The notes under the pieces: model-generated | Database searches by the model: none | The model's input: only the letters and a program-made list of their open reading frames with translations | What the model was told of the DNA's origin: nothing | Shown here: positions 17,775 through 27,194 of the stretch, in pieces | Layout of the letters: the number at the start of each line of letters is the position of its first letter | Numbering within the stretch: position 1 is the first letter of the stretch | Program-made: the position numbers and the translations under genes | Source of the DNA: Paraburkholderia ferrariae NBRC 106233 | Lineage (GTDB): Bacteria; Pseudomonadota; Gammaproteobacteria; Burkholderiales; Burkholderiaceae | Direction: 5' to 3' | Assembly: GCF_000685035.1 (NCBI RefSeq) | Contig: NZ_BAYB01000040.1 | Coordinates: 1-64,000 of the forward strand | DNA: 64,000 nucleotides

Positions 17775-18638
17775 ATGACACTCCGAAACATCATTGGCTT
17801 TATCGCAACGGCCCTCATCTTCGTCGCCGCCATTGCGGCCGGGCGCGTGCTCTGGGTCCACTACATGGACGAGCCGTGGACGCGCGACGGCCGCGTGCGC
17901 GCCGACGTGGTCAACATCGCCGCCGACGTCTCGGGCGCCGTGGTCGATCTGCCCGTGCACGACAACCAGTTCGTGCACAAGGGCGACCTGCTCATGCAGA
18001 TCGACCCGTCGCATTACCAGATCGCCGTGGAGCAGGCCCAGGCCGCCGTGGCCGCGCGCAAGGCCGAGCTCACCATGCGCCTTGACGACGCGAAGCGCCG
18101 CGCCGACATGGACAGCCTCGTCGTCTCGCAGGAAAGCCGCGAAAACGCCTCGCATACGGCAAATTCCGCCCAGGCGCAGTACGAGCAGGCGCTCGCCGCG
18201 CTCGACGCCGCGAAGCTCAACCTCGAACGCACGCGCGTGATCTCGCCCGTGGACGGCTACGTGACGAACCTGCAGGTGTTCAAGGGCGACTACGCGACTG
18301 GCGGCCAGGCCAAGCTCGCCGTGGTGGACAGCCACTCGTTCTGGGTCTACGGCTACTTCGAGGAAACCAAGCTGCCGCGCGTGAAGATCGGCAACAAGGC
18401 CGAGATCAAGCTGATGAGCGGCGGCACGCTGGAAGGCCACGTGGAGAGCATTTCGCGCGGCATCTACGACCGCGACAACCCGCAAAGCCGCGAACTCCTC
18501 GCCGACGTGAACCCCACCTTCAACTGGGTGCGCCTCGCGCAGCGCGTGCCGGTGCGCATCCATATCGACAAGGTGCCCGACGACATGATCCTCTCCGCCG
18601 GCACGACCTGCACCGTGGTGGTGAAGCCCGGGGCCTGA
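17775..18638 (+). CDS. HlyD-family periplasmic adaptor (AaeA/EmrA type)
   Basis: The 287-aa membrane-fusion protein links the FUSC inner-membrane pump to the NodT channel. An N-terminal anchor (about residues 5-25) is followed by a biotinyl-lipoyl half (ADVSGAVVDLPVHDNQFVHKG), a helical hairpin rich in Ala/Gln/Glu (about 80-150), the second lipoyl half (RVISPVDGYVTN) and a beta-barrel domain. The ATG at 17775 was chosen over an in-frame TTG at 17754; the spacing to any Shine-Dalgarno is unclear for both. Last gene of the operon, 46 bp after the DUF1656 gene. Confidence 0.9.
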   Translation: MTLRNIIGFIATALIFVAAIAAGRVLWVHYMDEPWTRDGRVRADVVNIAADVSGAVVDLPVHDNQFVHKGDLLMQIDPSHYQIAVEQAQAAVAARKAELTMRLDDAKRRADMDSLVVSQESRENASHTANSAQAQYEQALAALDAAKLNLERTRVISPVDGYVTNLQVFKGDYATGGQAKLAVVDSHSFWVYGYFEETKLPRVKIGNKAEIKLMSGGTLEGHVESISRGIYDRDNPQSRELLADVNPTFNWVRLAQRVPVRIHIDKVPDDMILSAGTTCTVVVKPGA

Positions 18639-18759
18639 GCGCGCCGCGAACCGCGAGCCGCCCTGCGCGCGCCTCCCTGCGAAACCTCCCCGAAAAGCCG
18701 GTACCGCAGCCGGCGCCACACAGCAGCGGCGCAAAGCGCGGCATCATGGAGAACCCGCG

Positions 18760-18789
18760 TTGTCCGCGTCCATTGCGCTGCACTATGCT
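18760..18789 (+). promoter_or_regulatory. Candidate sigma-70 promoter of prpE
   Basis: TTGTCC at 18760-18765 and TATGCT at 18784-18789 are separated by 18 bp, placing a start site near 18796 and a leader of about 40 nt that includes the GGGAGG ribosome binding site. Position and boxes fit; it is unverified. Confidence 0.45.
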
Positions 18790-18835
18790 GCGGGGTCCGG
18801 CCCCACACCGCCGACCGCCAGGGAGGAACGCCATC

Positions 18836-20734
18836 ATGAGCCGTTACCGCGACTTTCACCGCGAATCGATCGCCCACCCCGAGGACTTCTGGCGCCGCGA
18901 GGCCGCGCGCATCCACTGGGAAACGCCGTTCGACGCCGTGCTCGACCGTTCGAACCCGCCGTTCGCGCGCTGGTTCTGCGGCGGCCGCACGAATCTGTGC
19001 TTCAACGCGGTGGACCGCCATCTCGCCTCGCGCGCCGCCCAGAATGCGCTCGTCTATGTCTCGACCGAAACCGGCATCGAGCGCCGCTACACCTACGCCG
19101 ACCTCCATGCCGAAGTGAACCGCATGGCCGCCGTGATGCAGTCGCTCGGCGTCACGCGCGGCGCGCGCGTGCTGATCTATCTGCCGATGATTCCCGAGGC
19201 CGTGTTCGCGATGCTCGCCTGCGCGCGGCTCGGCGCGATCCATTCGGTGGTGTTCGGCGGCTTTGCCGCGCCCTCGCTCGCCGCGCGCATCGACGACGCG
19301 AAGCCCGTGCTGATCGTGAGCGCCGACGCGGGCGCGCGCGGCGGCAAGGTGATCGACTACGCGCCGCTCGTGGACGAAGCCATGGCGCGCGCGCAGCACG
19401 CGCCGCCGCACGTGCTGCTGATCGACCGGCAACTCGCGCCCACCCGCCTGAAGGCGAACTACATCGTCGATTACGAGCCGCTGCGCGAACAGCACTACGA
19501 GGCGCAGGTGCCCTGCGTGTGGCTCGAATCGAACGAGCCCTCGTACATCCTCTACACCTCCGGCACGACCGGCAAACCCAAAGGCGTGCTGCGCGACGTG
19601 GGTGGCTACGCCGTGGCGCTCGCCGCTTCGATGGAATACATCTTCGAGGGCCGCGCGGGCGACACGATGTTCACGGCCTCGGATATCGGCTGGGTGGTGG
19701 GCCACAGCTACATCATCTACGCCCCGCTTCTCGCGGGCATGACGACCGTGATGTACGAAGGCACGCCCATACGCCCGGACGGCGGCATCTGGTGGCGCCT
19801 CGTCGAGCAGTTCGGCATCAACCTGATGTTCACCGCGCCCACCGCGATCCGCGTGCTCAAGAAGCAGGACCCGGCGCTGCTGCGCTCGGCCGATCTGTCG
19901 AGCCTGCGCACGCTGTTTCTCGCGGGCGAGCCGCTCGACGAACCCACGGCCGCGTGGATTTCGCAGGCGCTCGGCAAGCCGGTGGTCGATAACTACTGGC
20001 AGACCGAAACCGGCTGGCCGATGCTCGCGATCCAGCGCGGCGTGGAGGCCCTGCCGCAGAAGCTCGGCTCGCCCGGCGTGCCGGTGTACGGCTACGACCT
20101 GAAGCTGCGCAGCGAACATACGGGCGAGCTGTGTGCGGCGGGCGAAAAAGGCGTGATCACGCTCGGCTACCCGTTGCCGCCGGGCTGCATGCAGACGGTA
20201 TGGGGCGACGACGCGCGCTTCGTGAAGACCTACTGGGAGAGCGTGCCCGGCCACGAGGTGTACTCGACCTTCGACTGGGGCGTGCAGGACGCCGAGGGCT
20301 ACGTGACGATTCTCGGCCGCACCGACGACGTCATCAACGTCGCGGGCCACCGGCTCGGCACGCGCGAGATCGAAGAGGCGATCTCCTCGCATGCGGCGGT
20401 GGCGGAAGTGGCCGTGGTGGGGGTCAACGACGCGGTGAAGGGCCAGGCCGCGCTGGCGTTCGTCGTGTTGCGCGATGCAGCGAGCGCCGCCGACCCGCAA
20501 GCGGCGCAGACCCTCGAAGCGGCGATTGCGGCGACCGTTGACCGCCAGCTTGGCGCGATCGCGCGGCCCGCGCGCGTGCATTTTGTCGCGCTCCTGCCGA
20601 AAACGCGCTCGGGCAAGCTGCTGCGGCGCGCGATTGCGGCGCTCGCCGAGGGGCGCGATCCGGGCGATCTGCCGACGATCGAAGATCCGTCGGCGCTCCA
20701 GCAGGTGCGCGACGCCGTGGCCGGCGCGTCTTAA
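18836..20734 (+). CDS. prpE: Propionate-CoA ligase (acetyl-CoA synthetase family)
   Basis: The 632-aa enzyme belongs to the AMP-forming acyl-CoA synthetases: P-loop TSGTTGKPKG near residues 241-250, the adenylate motif NYWQTETGWP near 385, the hinge region GRTDDVINVAGHR near 500 and the C-terminal acetylatable lysine in PKTRSGKLLRR (near 593). TETGWP, the length (about 630 aa) and the N-terminal block RYRDFHRESIAHPEDFWR fit PrpE better than Acs (about 650 aa, TETGG). It activates propionate, feeding the methylcitrate or related pathway. It stands alone here, without prpBCD. MSRYRDF was chosen because GGGAGG precedes it; an upstream in-frame start has no support. Confidence 0.87.
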   Translation: MSRYRDFHRESIAHPEDFWRREAARIHWETPFDAVLDRSNPPFARWFCGGRTNLCFNAVDRHLASRAAQNALVYVSTETGIERRYTYADLHAEVNRMAAVMQSLGVTRGARVLIYLPMIPEAVFAMLACARLGAIHSVVFGGFAAPSLAARIDDAKPVLIVSADAGARGGKVIDYAPLVDEAMARAQHAPPHVLLIDRQLAPTRLKANYIVDYEPLREQHYEAQVPCVWLESNEPSYILYTSGTTGKPKGVLRDVGGYAVALAASMEYIFEGRAGDTMFTASDIGWVVGHSYIIYAPLLAGMTTVMYEGTPIRPDGGIWWRLVEQFGINLMFTAPTAIRVLKKQDPALLRSADLSSLRTLFLAGEPLDEPTAAWISQALGKPVVDNYWQTETGWPMLAIQRGVEALPQKLGSPGVPVYGYDLKLRSEHTGELCAAGEKGVITLGYPLPPGCMQTVWGDDARFVKTYWESVPGHEVYSTFDWGVQDAEGYVTILGRTDDVINVAGHRLGTREIEEAISSHAAVAEVAVVGVNDAVKGQAALAFVVLRDAASAADPQAAQTLEAAIAATVDRQLGAIARPARVHFVALLPKTRSGKLLRRAIAALAEGRDPGDLPTIEDPSALQQVRDAVAGAS

Positions 20735-20738
20735 CGCG

Positions 20739-21515
20739 CTAACGCGCGGCCGCGGCGTAGGCGGCGAGGAAACGCCTGAGCACGCCGGTCGAATACGTGC
20801 CGGCGATATCGGTGAGGAAGCTGGTGAACGAGGTGCTCGCGTGTTCGTCCGCGGTATCGGAAATGGTGCGCACCACGGCGCACGGCACGCCGTATTCGTG
20901 GCACAGCTGCGCGATGGCCGCGCCTTCCATCTCCACCGCCAATGCATCCGGCAGCGCGGCGCGCAAGGCGCCCACGGCCTGCGCGCTCGCCACGAACTGA
21001 TCGCCGCTGATGACCAGCCCGCGATGCACGCGCGGCAGATGCCCGGTCTGAAACCGTCCGGCCAGCGCAGCGCCCTCTTCGGCGACGAAACGCTCGCACG
21101 CATCGGCCAGCGCGGCGGAAAGCGCGCGGTCGGCGTCGAAGCGCGCACGGCCGAGCAAGGGAATCTCGAAGCGCGGAAAGAGCGGCTCGGCATTCATGTC
21201 GTGCTGGAGCAGCGTCTCGCCCACCACGATGTCGCCCACCCGCACCGCCGGCCCGACGCCGCCCGCCACGCCGGTGAACACGAGCGCCTCCACGTCGAAC
21301 GCGTGCATCAGCGCACTCGCGGTGGCGGCTGCCGCCACCTTGCCGATGCGCGCCAGCGTCACGACGCAGGGCACGCCGTGCACGGTGCCGGCGTGATAGT
21401 CGCGCTGGCCCAACGTGCGCGTGGCAACGCCGGATTCGGCGCGCATCGTCGCGAGCAGGTCGCCGAGTTCCTCAGGCAGCGCGGCGAGCACGCCGAGCGG
21501 ACGCGAAGGGTTCAT
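20739..21515 (-). CDS. mtnN: 5'-methylthioadenosine/S-adenosylhomocysteine nucleosidase
   Basis: The 258-aa product has the purine/uridine phosphorylase-type fold of MTA/SAH nucleosidase: N-terminal ALPEEL at residues 13-18, TGVAGGVGPAVRVGDIVV near 80, the substrate ribose-binding block VEMEGAAIAQ and the catalytic-Asp motif ISDTAD. The enzyme splits adenine from methylthioadenosine and S-adenosylhomocysteine in the activated-methyl cycle. It is some 25 residues longer than E. coli MtnN. It lies 67 bp downstream of uvrD on the same strand and converges on prpE with only 4 bp between stops. Confidence 0.88.
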   Translation of the reverse strand: MNPSRPLGVLAALPEELGDLLATMRAESGVATRTLGQRDYHAGTVHGVPCVVTLARIGKVAAAATASALMHAFDVEALVFTGVAGGVGPAVRVGDIVVGETLLQHDMNAEPLFPRFEIPLLGRARFDADRALSAALADACERFVAEEGAALAGRFQTGHLPRVHRGLVISGDQFVASAQAVGALRAALPDALAVEMEGAAIAQLCHEYGVPCAVVRTISDTADEHASTSFTSFLTDIAGTYSTGVLRRFLAAYAAAAR

Positions 21516-21582
21516 CGCTGAAATCTTCCGTGTGGGTTTCAGAAGCCGGTTTCAAGGACCGCAAACGCTACGCAGGCCGCGC

Positions 21583-23952
21583 TCATTCCACCGCTTGCAG
21601 CTTGGCCACCGCGAGCGCCAGCCACTTCTCGCCGTGACGCTTGAAGCGGACCTGGGCCTTCGCATCGGCGCCGCTGCCTTCCAGCGCCGTGACCGTGCCT
21701 TCGCCGAATTTCGTGTGGAACACCTGCTGCCCCACGCGAAAGCCCGCGTCGGCCGCGCGCTGCTCGTTCGCAAACGAAGGCAGCGGCGCCGTATCGGCAA
21801 CATAGGCGTCGCGGCCGCCCGCGCTTCTGCCGCCCTCGGCGCCCGAGCGCCCGAACCAGTCGCGGCCCCAGCCCGCGTTGTCGGAGCGCCCGCCCCAGCG
21901 CGCGCCGGCCTCGACCTTCGGCGTGAGCCACTTGAGCGTTTCCTGCGGCAGTTCGTCGAAAAAGCGCGAGCGCACGTTGTAGCGCGTCTGGCCATGCAGC
22001 AGGCGGCTCTGCGCGAACGACAGATAGAGCCGCTCCTTCGCGCGCGTGATCGCCACGTACATGAGGCGGCGCTCTTCTTCGAGGCCGTCGGCCTCCATCG
22101 CGCTGTTCTCGTGCGGGAACAGGCCCTCTTCGAGCCCGGTGATGAACACCGCCGTGAATTCGAGGCCCTTGGCCGCATGCACCGTCATGAGCTGCACCGC
22201 GTCCTGGCCTGCCTGCGCCTGGTTGTCGCCGGCTTCGAGCGACGCGTGCGAGAGGAAGCCCGCCAGCGGCGTCATCACGTCGGGGTTCTGCGCGGGGTCC
22301 GTGAGCGCGGGCGCGTCGAGCACCTGCACTTCGCCGTCGTCCGAGACGATCTCGGGCGCAGCCGTTGCGCCCCGGCGCAGCGGAATCGAGCGCGCGGGCG
22401 TGTCGAGCCCGTAGCCCTCCTCGCTCACGAACGCCGTGGCCGCGTTGACGAGTTCCTGCAGGTTCTCCAGCCGGTCCTGGCCTTCGCGCTCGTTCTGGTA
22501 GAAGTCGGCGAGGCCGCTCATGCGCACCGTGTACTCCACCGTCTCGGGCAGGCTCAGGTGCGCCGTCTCCGCGCGCATCTTCGCGATCAGGTTCGCGAAC
22601 GACGCGAGGCTCGAACCGGCCTTGCCCGTCACGTAGGGGATCGCGGCCGCCATCGAGCAGTTGTAGAGCCGCGCCGCGTCGGCCAGCTGCTCGATCGAGC
22701 GCGCGCCGATGCCGCGCGTGGGGAAATTCACCACGCGCGCGAAGGCGGTGTCGTCGCTCGGGTTGTCGATGAGGCGCAGATACGCGAGCGCATGCTTCAC
22801 TTCCTGGCGCTCGAAAAAGCGCAGGCCGCCATACACCTTGTAGGGCACGCCCGCGTTCACGAGCGTGTGCTCGATGGTGCGCGACTGGGCGTTGCTGCGG
22901 TAGAGCACCGCAATCTCGTTGCGCGCGAGGCCCTGATTGATGAGCGCGCGGATCTCCTCGATGATCCAGCCCGCCTCCTGCGAATCGGTCGCGGCTTCGT
23001 AGACGCGCACCGGTTCGCCGTGGCCCGCGTCGGTGCGCAGGTTCTTGCCGAGGCGGCGCGAGTTGTGCGCGATCAGGTGGTTCGCCGCGTCGAGAATATG
23101 GCCGTGCGAGCGGTAGTTCTGCTCGAGCTTGATCATGTGCTTCACGCGGAACTCGTTCTCGAAGTCGCGCATGTTGCCCACGTTCGCGCCGCGGAACGCG
23201 TAGATCGACTGGTCGTCGTCGCCCACGGCGAAGATCGCGTTGTTCGCGCCCGCCAGCAGCTTCAGCCAGGCGTACTGCAGCTTGTTGGTGTCCTGGAACT
23301 CGTCCACGAGGATGTCGCGAAAGCGCGCCTGATAGTGCGCGCGCAGCGGCGGATTGTGCGCGAGCAGTTCGTAGCAGCGCAGCAGCAGCTCCGCGAAATC
23401 GACCACGCCCTCGCGCTGGCACTGCTGGTCGTAGGCCTCGTAGAGCTCGACGAACCGGCGGTTGAAGTCGTCGGTCACGTCCACGTCCTTCGGCCGCAGG
23501 CCCTGCTCCTTCGCGTTGTTGATGAAGTACTGCAGGTTCTTCGGCGGATACTTCTCGTCGTCGACGTTCAGGCCCTTCATCAGGCGCTTGATCGCCGAAA
23601 GCTGGTCGGCCGTATCGAGGATCTGGAAGGTCTGCGGCAGGCCCGCGTCGCGGTAATGGGCGCGCAGCATGCGATTGCACAGGCCGTGGAAAGTGCCGAT
23701 CCACATGCCGCGCGTGTCGATGGGCAACAGCGCCTGCAGGCGCCCCACCATTTCGCGTGCGGCCTTGTTCGTGAAGGTCACGGCGAGAATCGTCATCGGC
23801 GAGGCGAGGCCCTGCTGGATCAGCCATGCGATGCGCGTGATCAGCACGCGCGTCTTGCCGCTGCCGGCGCCGGCCAGGATGAGCGCCGGTTCGTTCGGCA
23901 ACGTGACGGCGGCGTGTTGTTCGGGATTCAGGTTCGCGAGCAGGTCGGGCAT
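21583..23952 (-). CDS. uvrD: ATP-dependent DNA helicase UvrD/PcrA family
   Basis: A superfamily 1A 3'-5' helicase of 789 aa. Motif I GAGSGKT is at residues 28-34, motif II VDEFQDT near 215-221, motif III GDDDQSIYAFRGA just after it, motif IV around EQNYRS, and motif VI region VAITRAKERLYLSFAQ near 610. The C-terminal tail (about 650-789) is Gly/Arg-rich and ends in the Tudor-like segment VFHTKFGEGTVTALEG that UvrD/PcrA uses to contact RNA polymerase. Roles: nucleotide excision repair, mismatch repair and clearing of stalled polymerase. Length and tail suggest UvrD rather than Rep. Divergent from valS. Confidence 0.93.
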   Translation of the reverse strand: MPDLLANLNPEQHAAVTLPNEPALILAGAGSGKTRVLITRIAWLIQQGLASPMTILAVTFTNKAAREMVGRLQALLPIDTRGMWIGTFHGLCNRMLRAHYRDAGLPQTFQILDTADQLSAIKRLMKGLNVDDEKYPPKNLQYFINNAKEQGLRPKDVDVTDDFNRRFVELYEAYDQQCQREGVVDFAELLLRCYELLAHNPPLRAHYQARFRDILVDEFQDTNKLQYAWLKLLAGANNAIFAVGDDDQSIYAFRGANVGNMRDFENEFRVKHMIKLEQNYRSHGHILDAANHLIAHNSRRLGKNLRTDAGHGEPVRVYEAATDSQEAGWIIEEIRALINQGLARNEIAVLYRSNAQSRTIEHTLVNAGVPYKVYGGLRFFERQEVKHALAYLRLIDNPSDDTAFARVVNFPTRGIGARSIEQLADAARLYNCSMAAAIPYVTGKAGSSLASFANLIAKMRAETAHLSLPETVEYTVRMSGLADFYQNEREGQDRLENLQELVNAATAFVSEEGYGLDTPARSIPLRRGATAAPEIVSDDGEVQVLDAPALTDPAQNPDVMTPLAGFLSHASLEAGDNQAQAGQDAVQLMTVHAAKGLEFTAVFITGLEEGLFPHENSAMEADGLEEERRLMYVAITRAKERLYLSFAQSRLLHGQTRYNVRSRFFDELPQETLKWLTPKVEAGARWGGRSDNAGWGRDWFGRSGAEGGRSAGGRDAYVADTAPLPSFANEQRAADAGFRVGQQVFHTKFGEGTVTALEGSGADAKAQVRFKRHGEKWLALAVAKLQAVE

Positions 23953-24018
23953 GGGGTGCGCAGGTATCAGGGAGGCGGGATGCGCGCGGCAAGGCGCGCC
24001 GGTGCGGGACCGACCGCC

Positions 24019-24024
24019 ATTATA
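24019..24024 (-). promoter_or_regulatory. Probable -10 box of uvrD
   Basis: ATTATA on the plus strand gives a perfect TATAAT on the minus strand, 67 bp upstream of the uvrD ATG. No recognisable -35 is present at 24042-24047. No LexA-type palindrome (CTGT-N8-ACAG) was seen nearby. Confidence 0.5.
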
Positions 24025-24168
24025 AGTCGCCCCTCACCGCCCTGCCGCCCGCGCAGGGGAACCCCGGGCCGCGGGCGGCGTTCAAGGCGGCGGCGCCGGC
24101 CCGGGCGCCAAAATCGGCGATTGCGCCCGCCACCCCGCTGCCGGCGCGGGGCCATGGGCACTTCCCCT

Positions 24169-24174
24169 TATAAT
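24169..24174 (+). promoter_or_regulatory. Probable -10 box of valS
   Basis: A perfect TATAAT 39 bp before the valS ATG; transcription would begin near 24181 with a leader of about 32 nt. The -35 position (24146-24151) is G+C-only and unlike consensus. The leader is too short for a T-box or attenuator. Confidence 0.5.
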
Positions 24175-24212
24175 TGACGGTTTCCGCATCCATTTTTCGG
24201 CAGACTCCACCC

Positions 24213-27080
24213 ATGAGCGACAGCACGCTAGCGAAAAGCTTCGAGCCCCAGACGATCGAGGCCCACTGGGGCCCCGAATGGGAGCGCCGCGGCTACGCCG
24301 CCGCGACTTTCACGCCCGGCCGCAACAACTTCTCGATCCAGTTGCCGCCGCCCAACGTCACGGGCACGCTGCACATGGGCCATGCGTTCAACCAGACGAT
24401 CATGGACGGCCTTGCGCGCTATCACCGCATGCTCGGCGACAACACGCTGTGGGTCCCCGGCACCGACCACGCGGGCATCGCCACGCAGATCGTGGTGGAG
24501 CGCCAGCTCGACGCCCAGAAGATTTCGCGCCACGACCTCGGCCGCGAGAAGTTCGTCGAACGCGTCTGGGAGTGGAAGCAGAAGTCGGGCTCGACCATCA
24601 CGAACCAGGTCCGGCGCCTCGGCGCCTCGATCGACTGGTCGCGCGAGTACTTCACGATGGACGACAAGATGTCGGCCGCCGTGCGCGACGTGTTCGTGCG
24701 CCTCTACGAACAGGGCCTCATCTACCGCGGCAAGCGCCTCGTGAACTGGGACCCGGTGCTGCTCACCGCCGTCTCCGACCTCGAAGTGGCGAGCGAAGAG
24801 GAAGCGGGCAGCCTGTGGCACCTGCGCTACCCGCTCGCCGACGGCTCGGGCCACCTGACCGTGGCCACCACGCGCCCGGAAACCATGCTGGGCGACACGG
24901 CCGTGATGGTTCACCCGGAAGACGAGCGCTATGCGCACCTGATCGGCAAGCGGGTGAAGCTGCCGCTCACCGAGCGCGAAATCCCCGTGATCGCCGACGA
25001 ATACGTGGACCGCGAGTTCGGCACCGGCGTCGTGAAGGTCACGCCCGCGCACGACTTTAACGACTATCAGGTGGGCCAGCGCCACGGCCTGCCGATGATC
25101 GAGATCCTCACGCTCGACGCGAAGATCAACGACAACGCACCCGAGAAGTACCGCGGCCTCGACCGCTTCGAGGCCCGCAAGCAGGTGGTGGCCGACTTCG
25201 AGGCGGCCGGCCTGCTCGAATCGGTGCAGCCGCACAAGCTGATGGTGCCGCGCGGCGACCGCACGGGCGTGGTGATCGAGCCGATGCTCACCGACCAGTG
25301 GTTCGTGGCGATGAGCAAGCCGGCGCCCGAGGGCACGTTCAACCCGGGCAAGTCGATCGCCGAAACCGCGCTCGACGTGGTGCGCAGCGGCGAGATCCGG
25401 TTCGTGCCGGAAAACTGGACCACCACCTACTACCAGTGGCTCGAAAACATCCAGGACTGGTGCATCTCGCGCCAGCTCTGGTGGGGCCACCAGATCCCGG
25501 CGTGGTACGGCGAAAACGGCGAGATCTTCGTTGCGAAGAGCGAGGAAGAGGCGCGCGCGCAGGCGCAGGCCAGCGGCTACCAGGGCGCGCTGCGGCGCGA
25601 CGAGGACGTGCTCGACACGTGGTTCTCCTCCGCGATGGTGCCGTTCTCGTCGCTCGGCTGGCCGCAGGAGACGCCGGAACTGAAGGCGTTCCTGCCCTCC
25701 TCCGTGCTCGTGACCGGCTTCGACATCATCTTCTTCTGGGTGGCGCGCATGGTCATGATGACCACGCACTTCACCGGCAAGGTGCCGTTCGGCACCGTGT
25801 ACGTGCACGGGCTCGTGCGCGACGCCGAAGGCCAGAAGATGTCGAAGAGCAAGGGCAACACGCTCGACCCGATCGACATCGTGGACGGCATCGATCTGGA
25901 AGCCCTCGTCGCCAAGCGCACCACGGGCCTCATGAACCCGAAGCAGGCCGCCAGCATCGAAAAGAAGACGCGCAAGGAGTTCCCGGACGGCATTGCCTCG
26001 TTCGGCACCGATGCGCTGCGCTTCACGATGGCCTCGATGGCCACGCTCGGCCGCAACGTGAACTTCGACCTCGCGCGCTGCGAGGGCTACCGCAACTTCT
26101 GCAACAAGCTCTGGAACGCCACGCGCTTCGTGCTGATGAACTGCGAAGGCCACGACTGCGGTTTCAGCAAGCCCGGCGACTGCCAGCCGGGCGACTGCGG
26201 CCCCGGCGGCTATACGGACTTCTCGCAGGCCGACCGCTGGATCGTCTCGCTCCTGCAGCGCGTGGAAGCGGAGGTCGCGAAAGGTTTCGCCGACTATCGC
26301 TTCGACAATGTGGCCAATGCCCTGTACAAGTTCGTTTGGGACGAATACTGTGACTGGTATCTGGAGCTCGCGAAGGTGCAGATCCAGACGGGCACGCCCG
26401 AGCAGCAGCGCGCCACGCGCCGCACGCTCCTGCGTGTGCTGGAAACGGTGCTGCGCCTCGCGCACCCGGTGATTCCGTTCATCACCGAAGCGCTGTGGCA
26501 AAAGGTGGCGCCGCTTGCCGGCAAGTATCCGCAAGGCGCGGCCGAGGGCGAAGCCTCGATCATGATGCAGCCCTACCCGGTGGCCGAGCCGAAGAAGATC
26601 GACGAAGCCGCCGAGCAGTGGGCGACCGACCTGAAGGCCCTGATCGATGCATGCCGCAACCTGCGCGGCGAGATGAACCTCTCGCCGGCCACGCGGGTGC
26701 CGCTTCTCGTGACGGGCAACGGCGAGCGCCTCGCGAGCTTCGCACCGTATGCGCAGGCGCTCGCGCGCCTCTCGGAGGTCCAGATCATCGCCGATGAAGC
26801 CGCGCTCGACGCCGCTTCGGCAGGCGCGCCGGTTGCTATCGTAGGAACGGACAAGCTGGTGCTGAAGGTGGAGATCGACGTGGCCGCCGAGCGCGAGCGG
26901 CTCGGCAAGGAAATCGCCCGCCTCACGAACGAAGTGACGAAGTGCAATGCCAAGCTGGGAAATGACAGTTTTGTTGCAAAAGCGCCGCCGGCCGTGGTTG
27001 AACAGGAGCAGAAAAGGCTGGCAGAATTCCGGGCTACGCTGGAGAAGCTGACCGCCCAGCTGGCGCGGCTGCCCGCCTGA
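24213..27080 (+). CDS. valS: Valine-tRNA ligase
   Basis: Class I aminoacyl-tRNA synthetase of 955 aa that charges tRNA-Val. The HIGH motif is HMGH at residues 54-57 (PPPNVTGTLHMGHAF), the editing domain spans about 200-390 with TTRPETMLGD, and KMSKS lies near residue 541 (GQKMSKSKGN). The anticodon-binding domain follows and the C terminus ends in the ValRS coiled-coil arm (about 885-955). MSDSTLAKSF was chosen as the start over an in-frame ATG 13 codons upstream, which would place the start inside the -10 region. galU follows after 114 bp. Confidence 0.97.
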   Translation: MSDSTLAKSFEPQTIEAHWGPEWERRGYAAATFTPGRNNFSIQLPPPNVTGTLHMGHAFNQTIMDGLARYHRMLGDNTLWVPGTDHAGIATQIVVERQLDAQKISRHDLGREKFVERVWEWKQKSGSTITNQVRRLGASIDWSREYFTMDDKMSAAVRDVFVRLYEQGLIYRGKRLVNWDPVLLTAVSDLEVASEEEAGSLWHLRYPLADGSGHLTVATTRPETMLGDTAVMVHPEDERYAHLIGKRVKLPLTEREIPVIADEYVDREFGTGVVKVTPAHDFNDYQVGQRHGLPMIEILTLDAKINDNAPEKYRGLDRFEARKQVVADFEAAGLLESVQPHKLMVPRGDRTGVVIEPMLTDQWFVAMSKPAPEGTFNPGKSIAETALDVVRSGEIRFVPENWTTTYYQWLENIQDWCISRQLWWGHQIPAWYGENGEIFVAKSEEEARAQAQASGYQGALRRDEDVLDTWFSSAMVPFSSLGWPQETPELKAFLPSSVLVTGFDIIFFWVARMVMMTTHFTGKVPFGTVYVHGLVRDAEGQKMSKSKGNTLDPIDIVDGIDLEALVAKRTTGLMNPKQAASIEKKTRKEFPDGIASFGTDALRFTMASMATLGRNVNFDLARCEGYRNFCNKLWNATRFVLMNCEGHDCGFSKPGDCQPGDCGPGGYTDFSQADRWIVSLLQRVEAEVAKGFADYRFDNVANALYKFVWDEYCDWYLELAKVQIQTGTPEQQRATRRTLLRVLETVLRLAHPVIPFITEALWQKVAPLAGKYPQGAAEGEASIMMQPYPVAEPKKIDEAAEQWATDLKALIDACRNLRGEMNLSPATRVPLLVTGNGERLASFAPYAQALARLSEVQIIADEAALDAASAGAPVAIVGTDKLVLKVEIDVAAERERLGKEIARLTNEVTKCNAKLGNDSFVAKAPPAVVEQEQKRLAEFRATLEKLTAQLARLPA

Positions 27081-27194
27081 GCATCGAACGAGTGGCAAGG
27101 CAAGAGGCAACGGAATGGCAACCGCGTAAAAACCGGGGGGGCAACCGGAAGCTGAGGGGCGATCCGGCCACAGAACAGGACCAGGACTAAAGAC

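Noticed and set aside
21415..24177. 920-codon open frame antisense to uvrD and mtnN
   Set aside because: Spans two real genes on the opposite strand and has typical shadow composition.
24228..27110. 960-codon open frame antisense to valS
   Set aside because: It is the codon-position shadow of valS in high-GC DNA: Arg/His/Ala/Val-rich low-complexity translation, no domain, no ribosome binding site.
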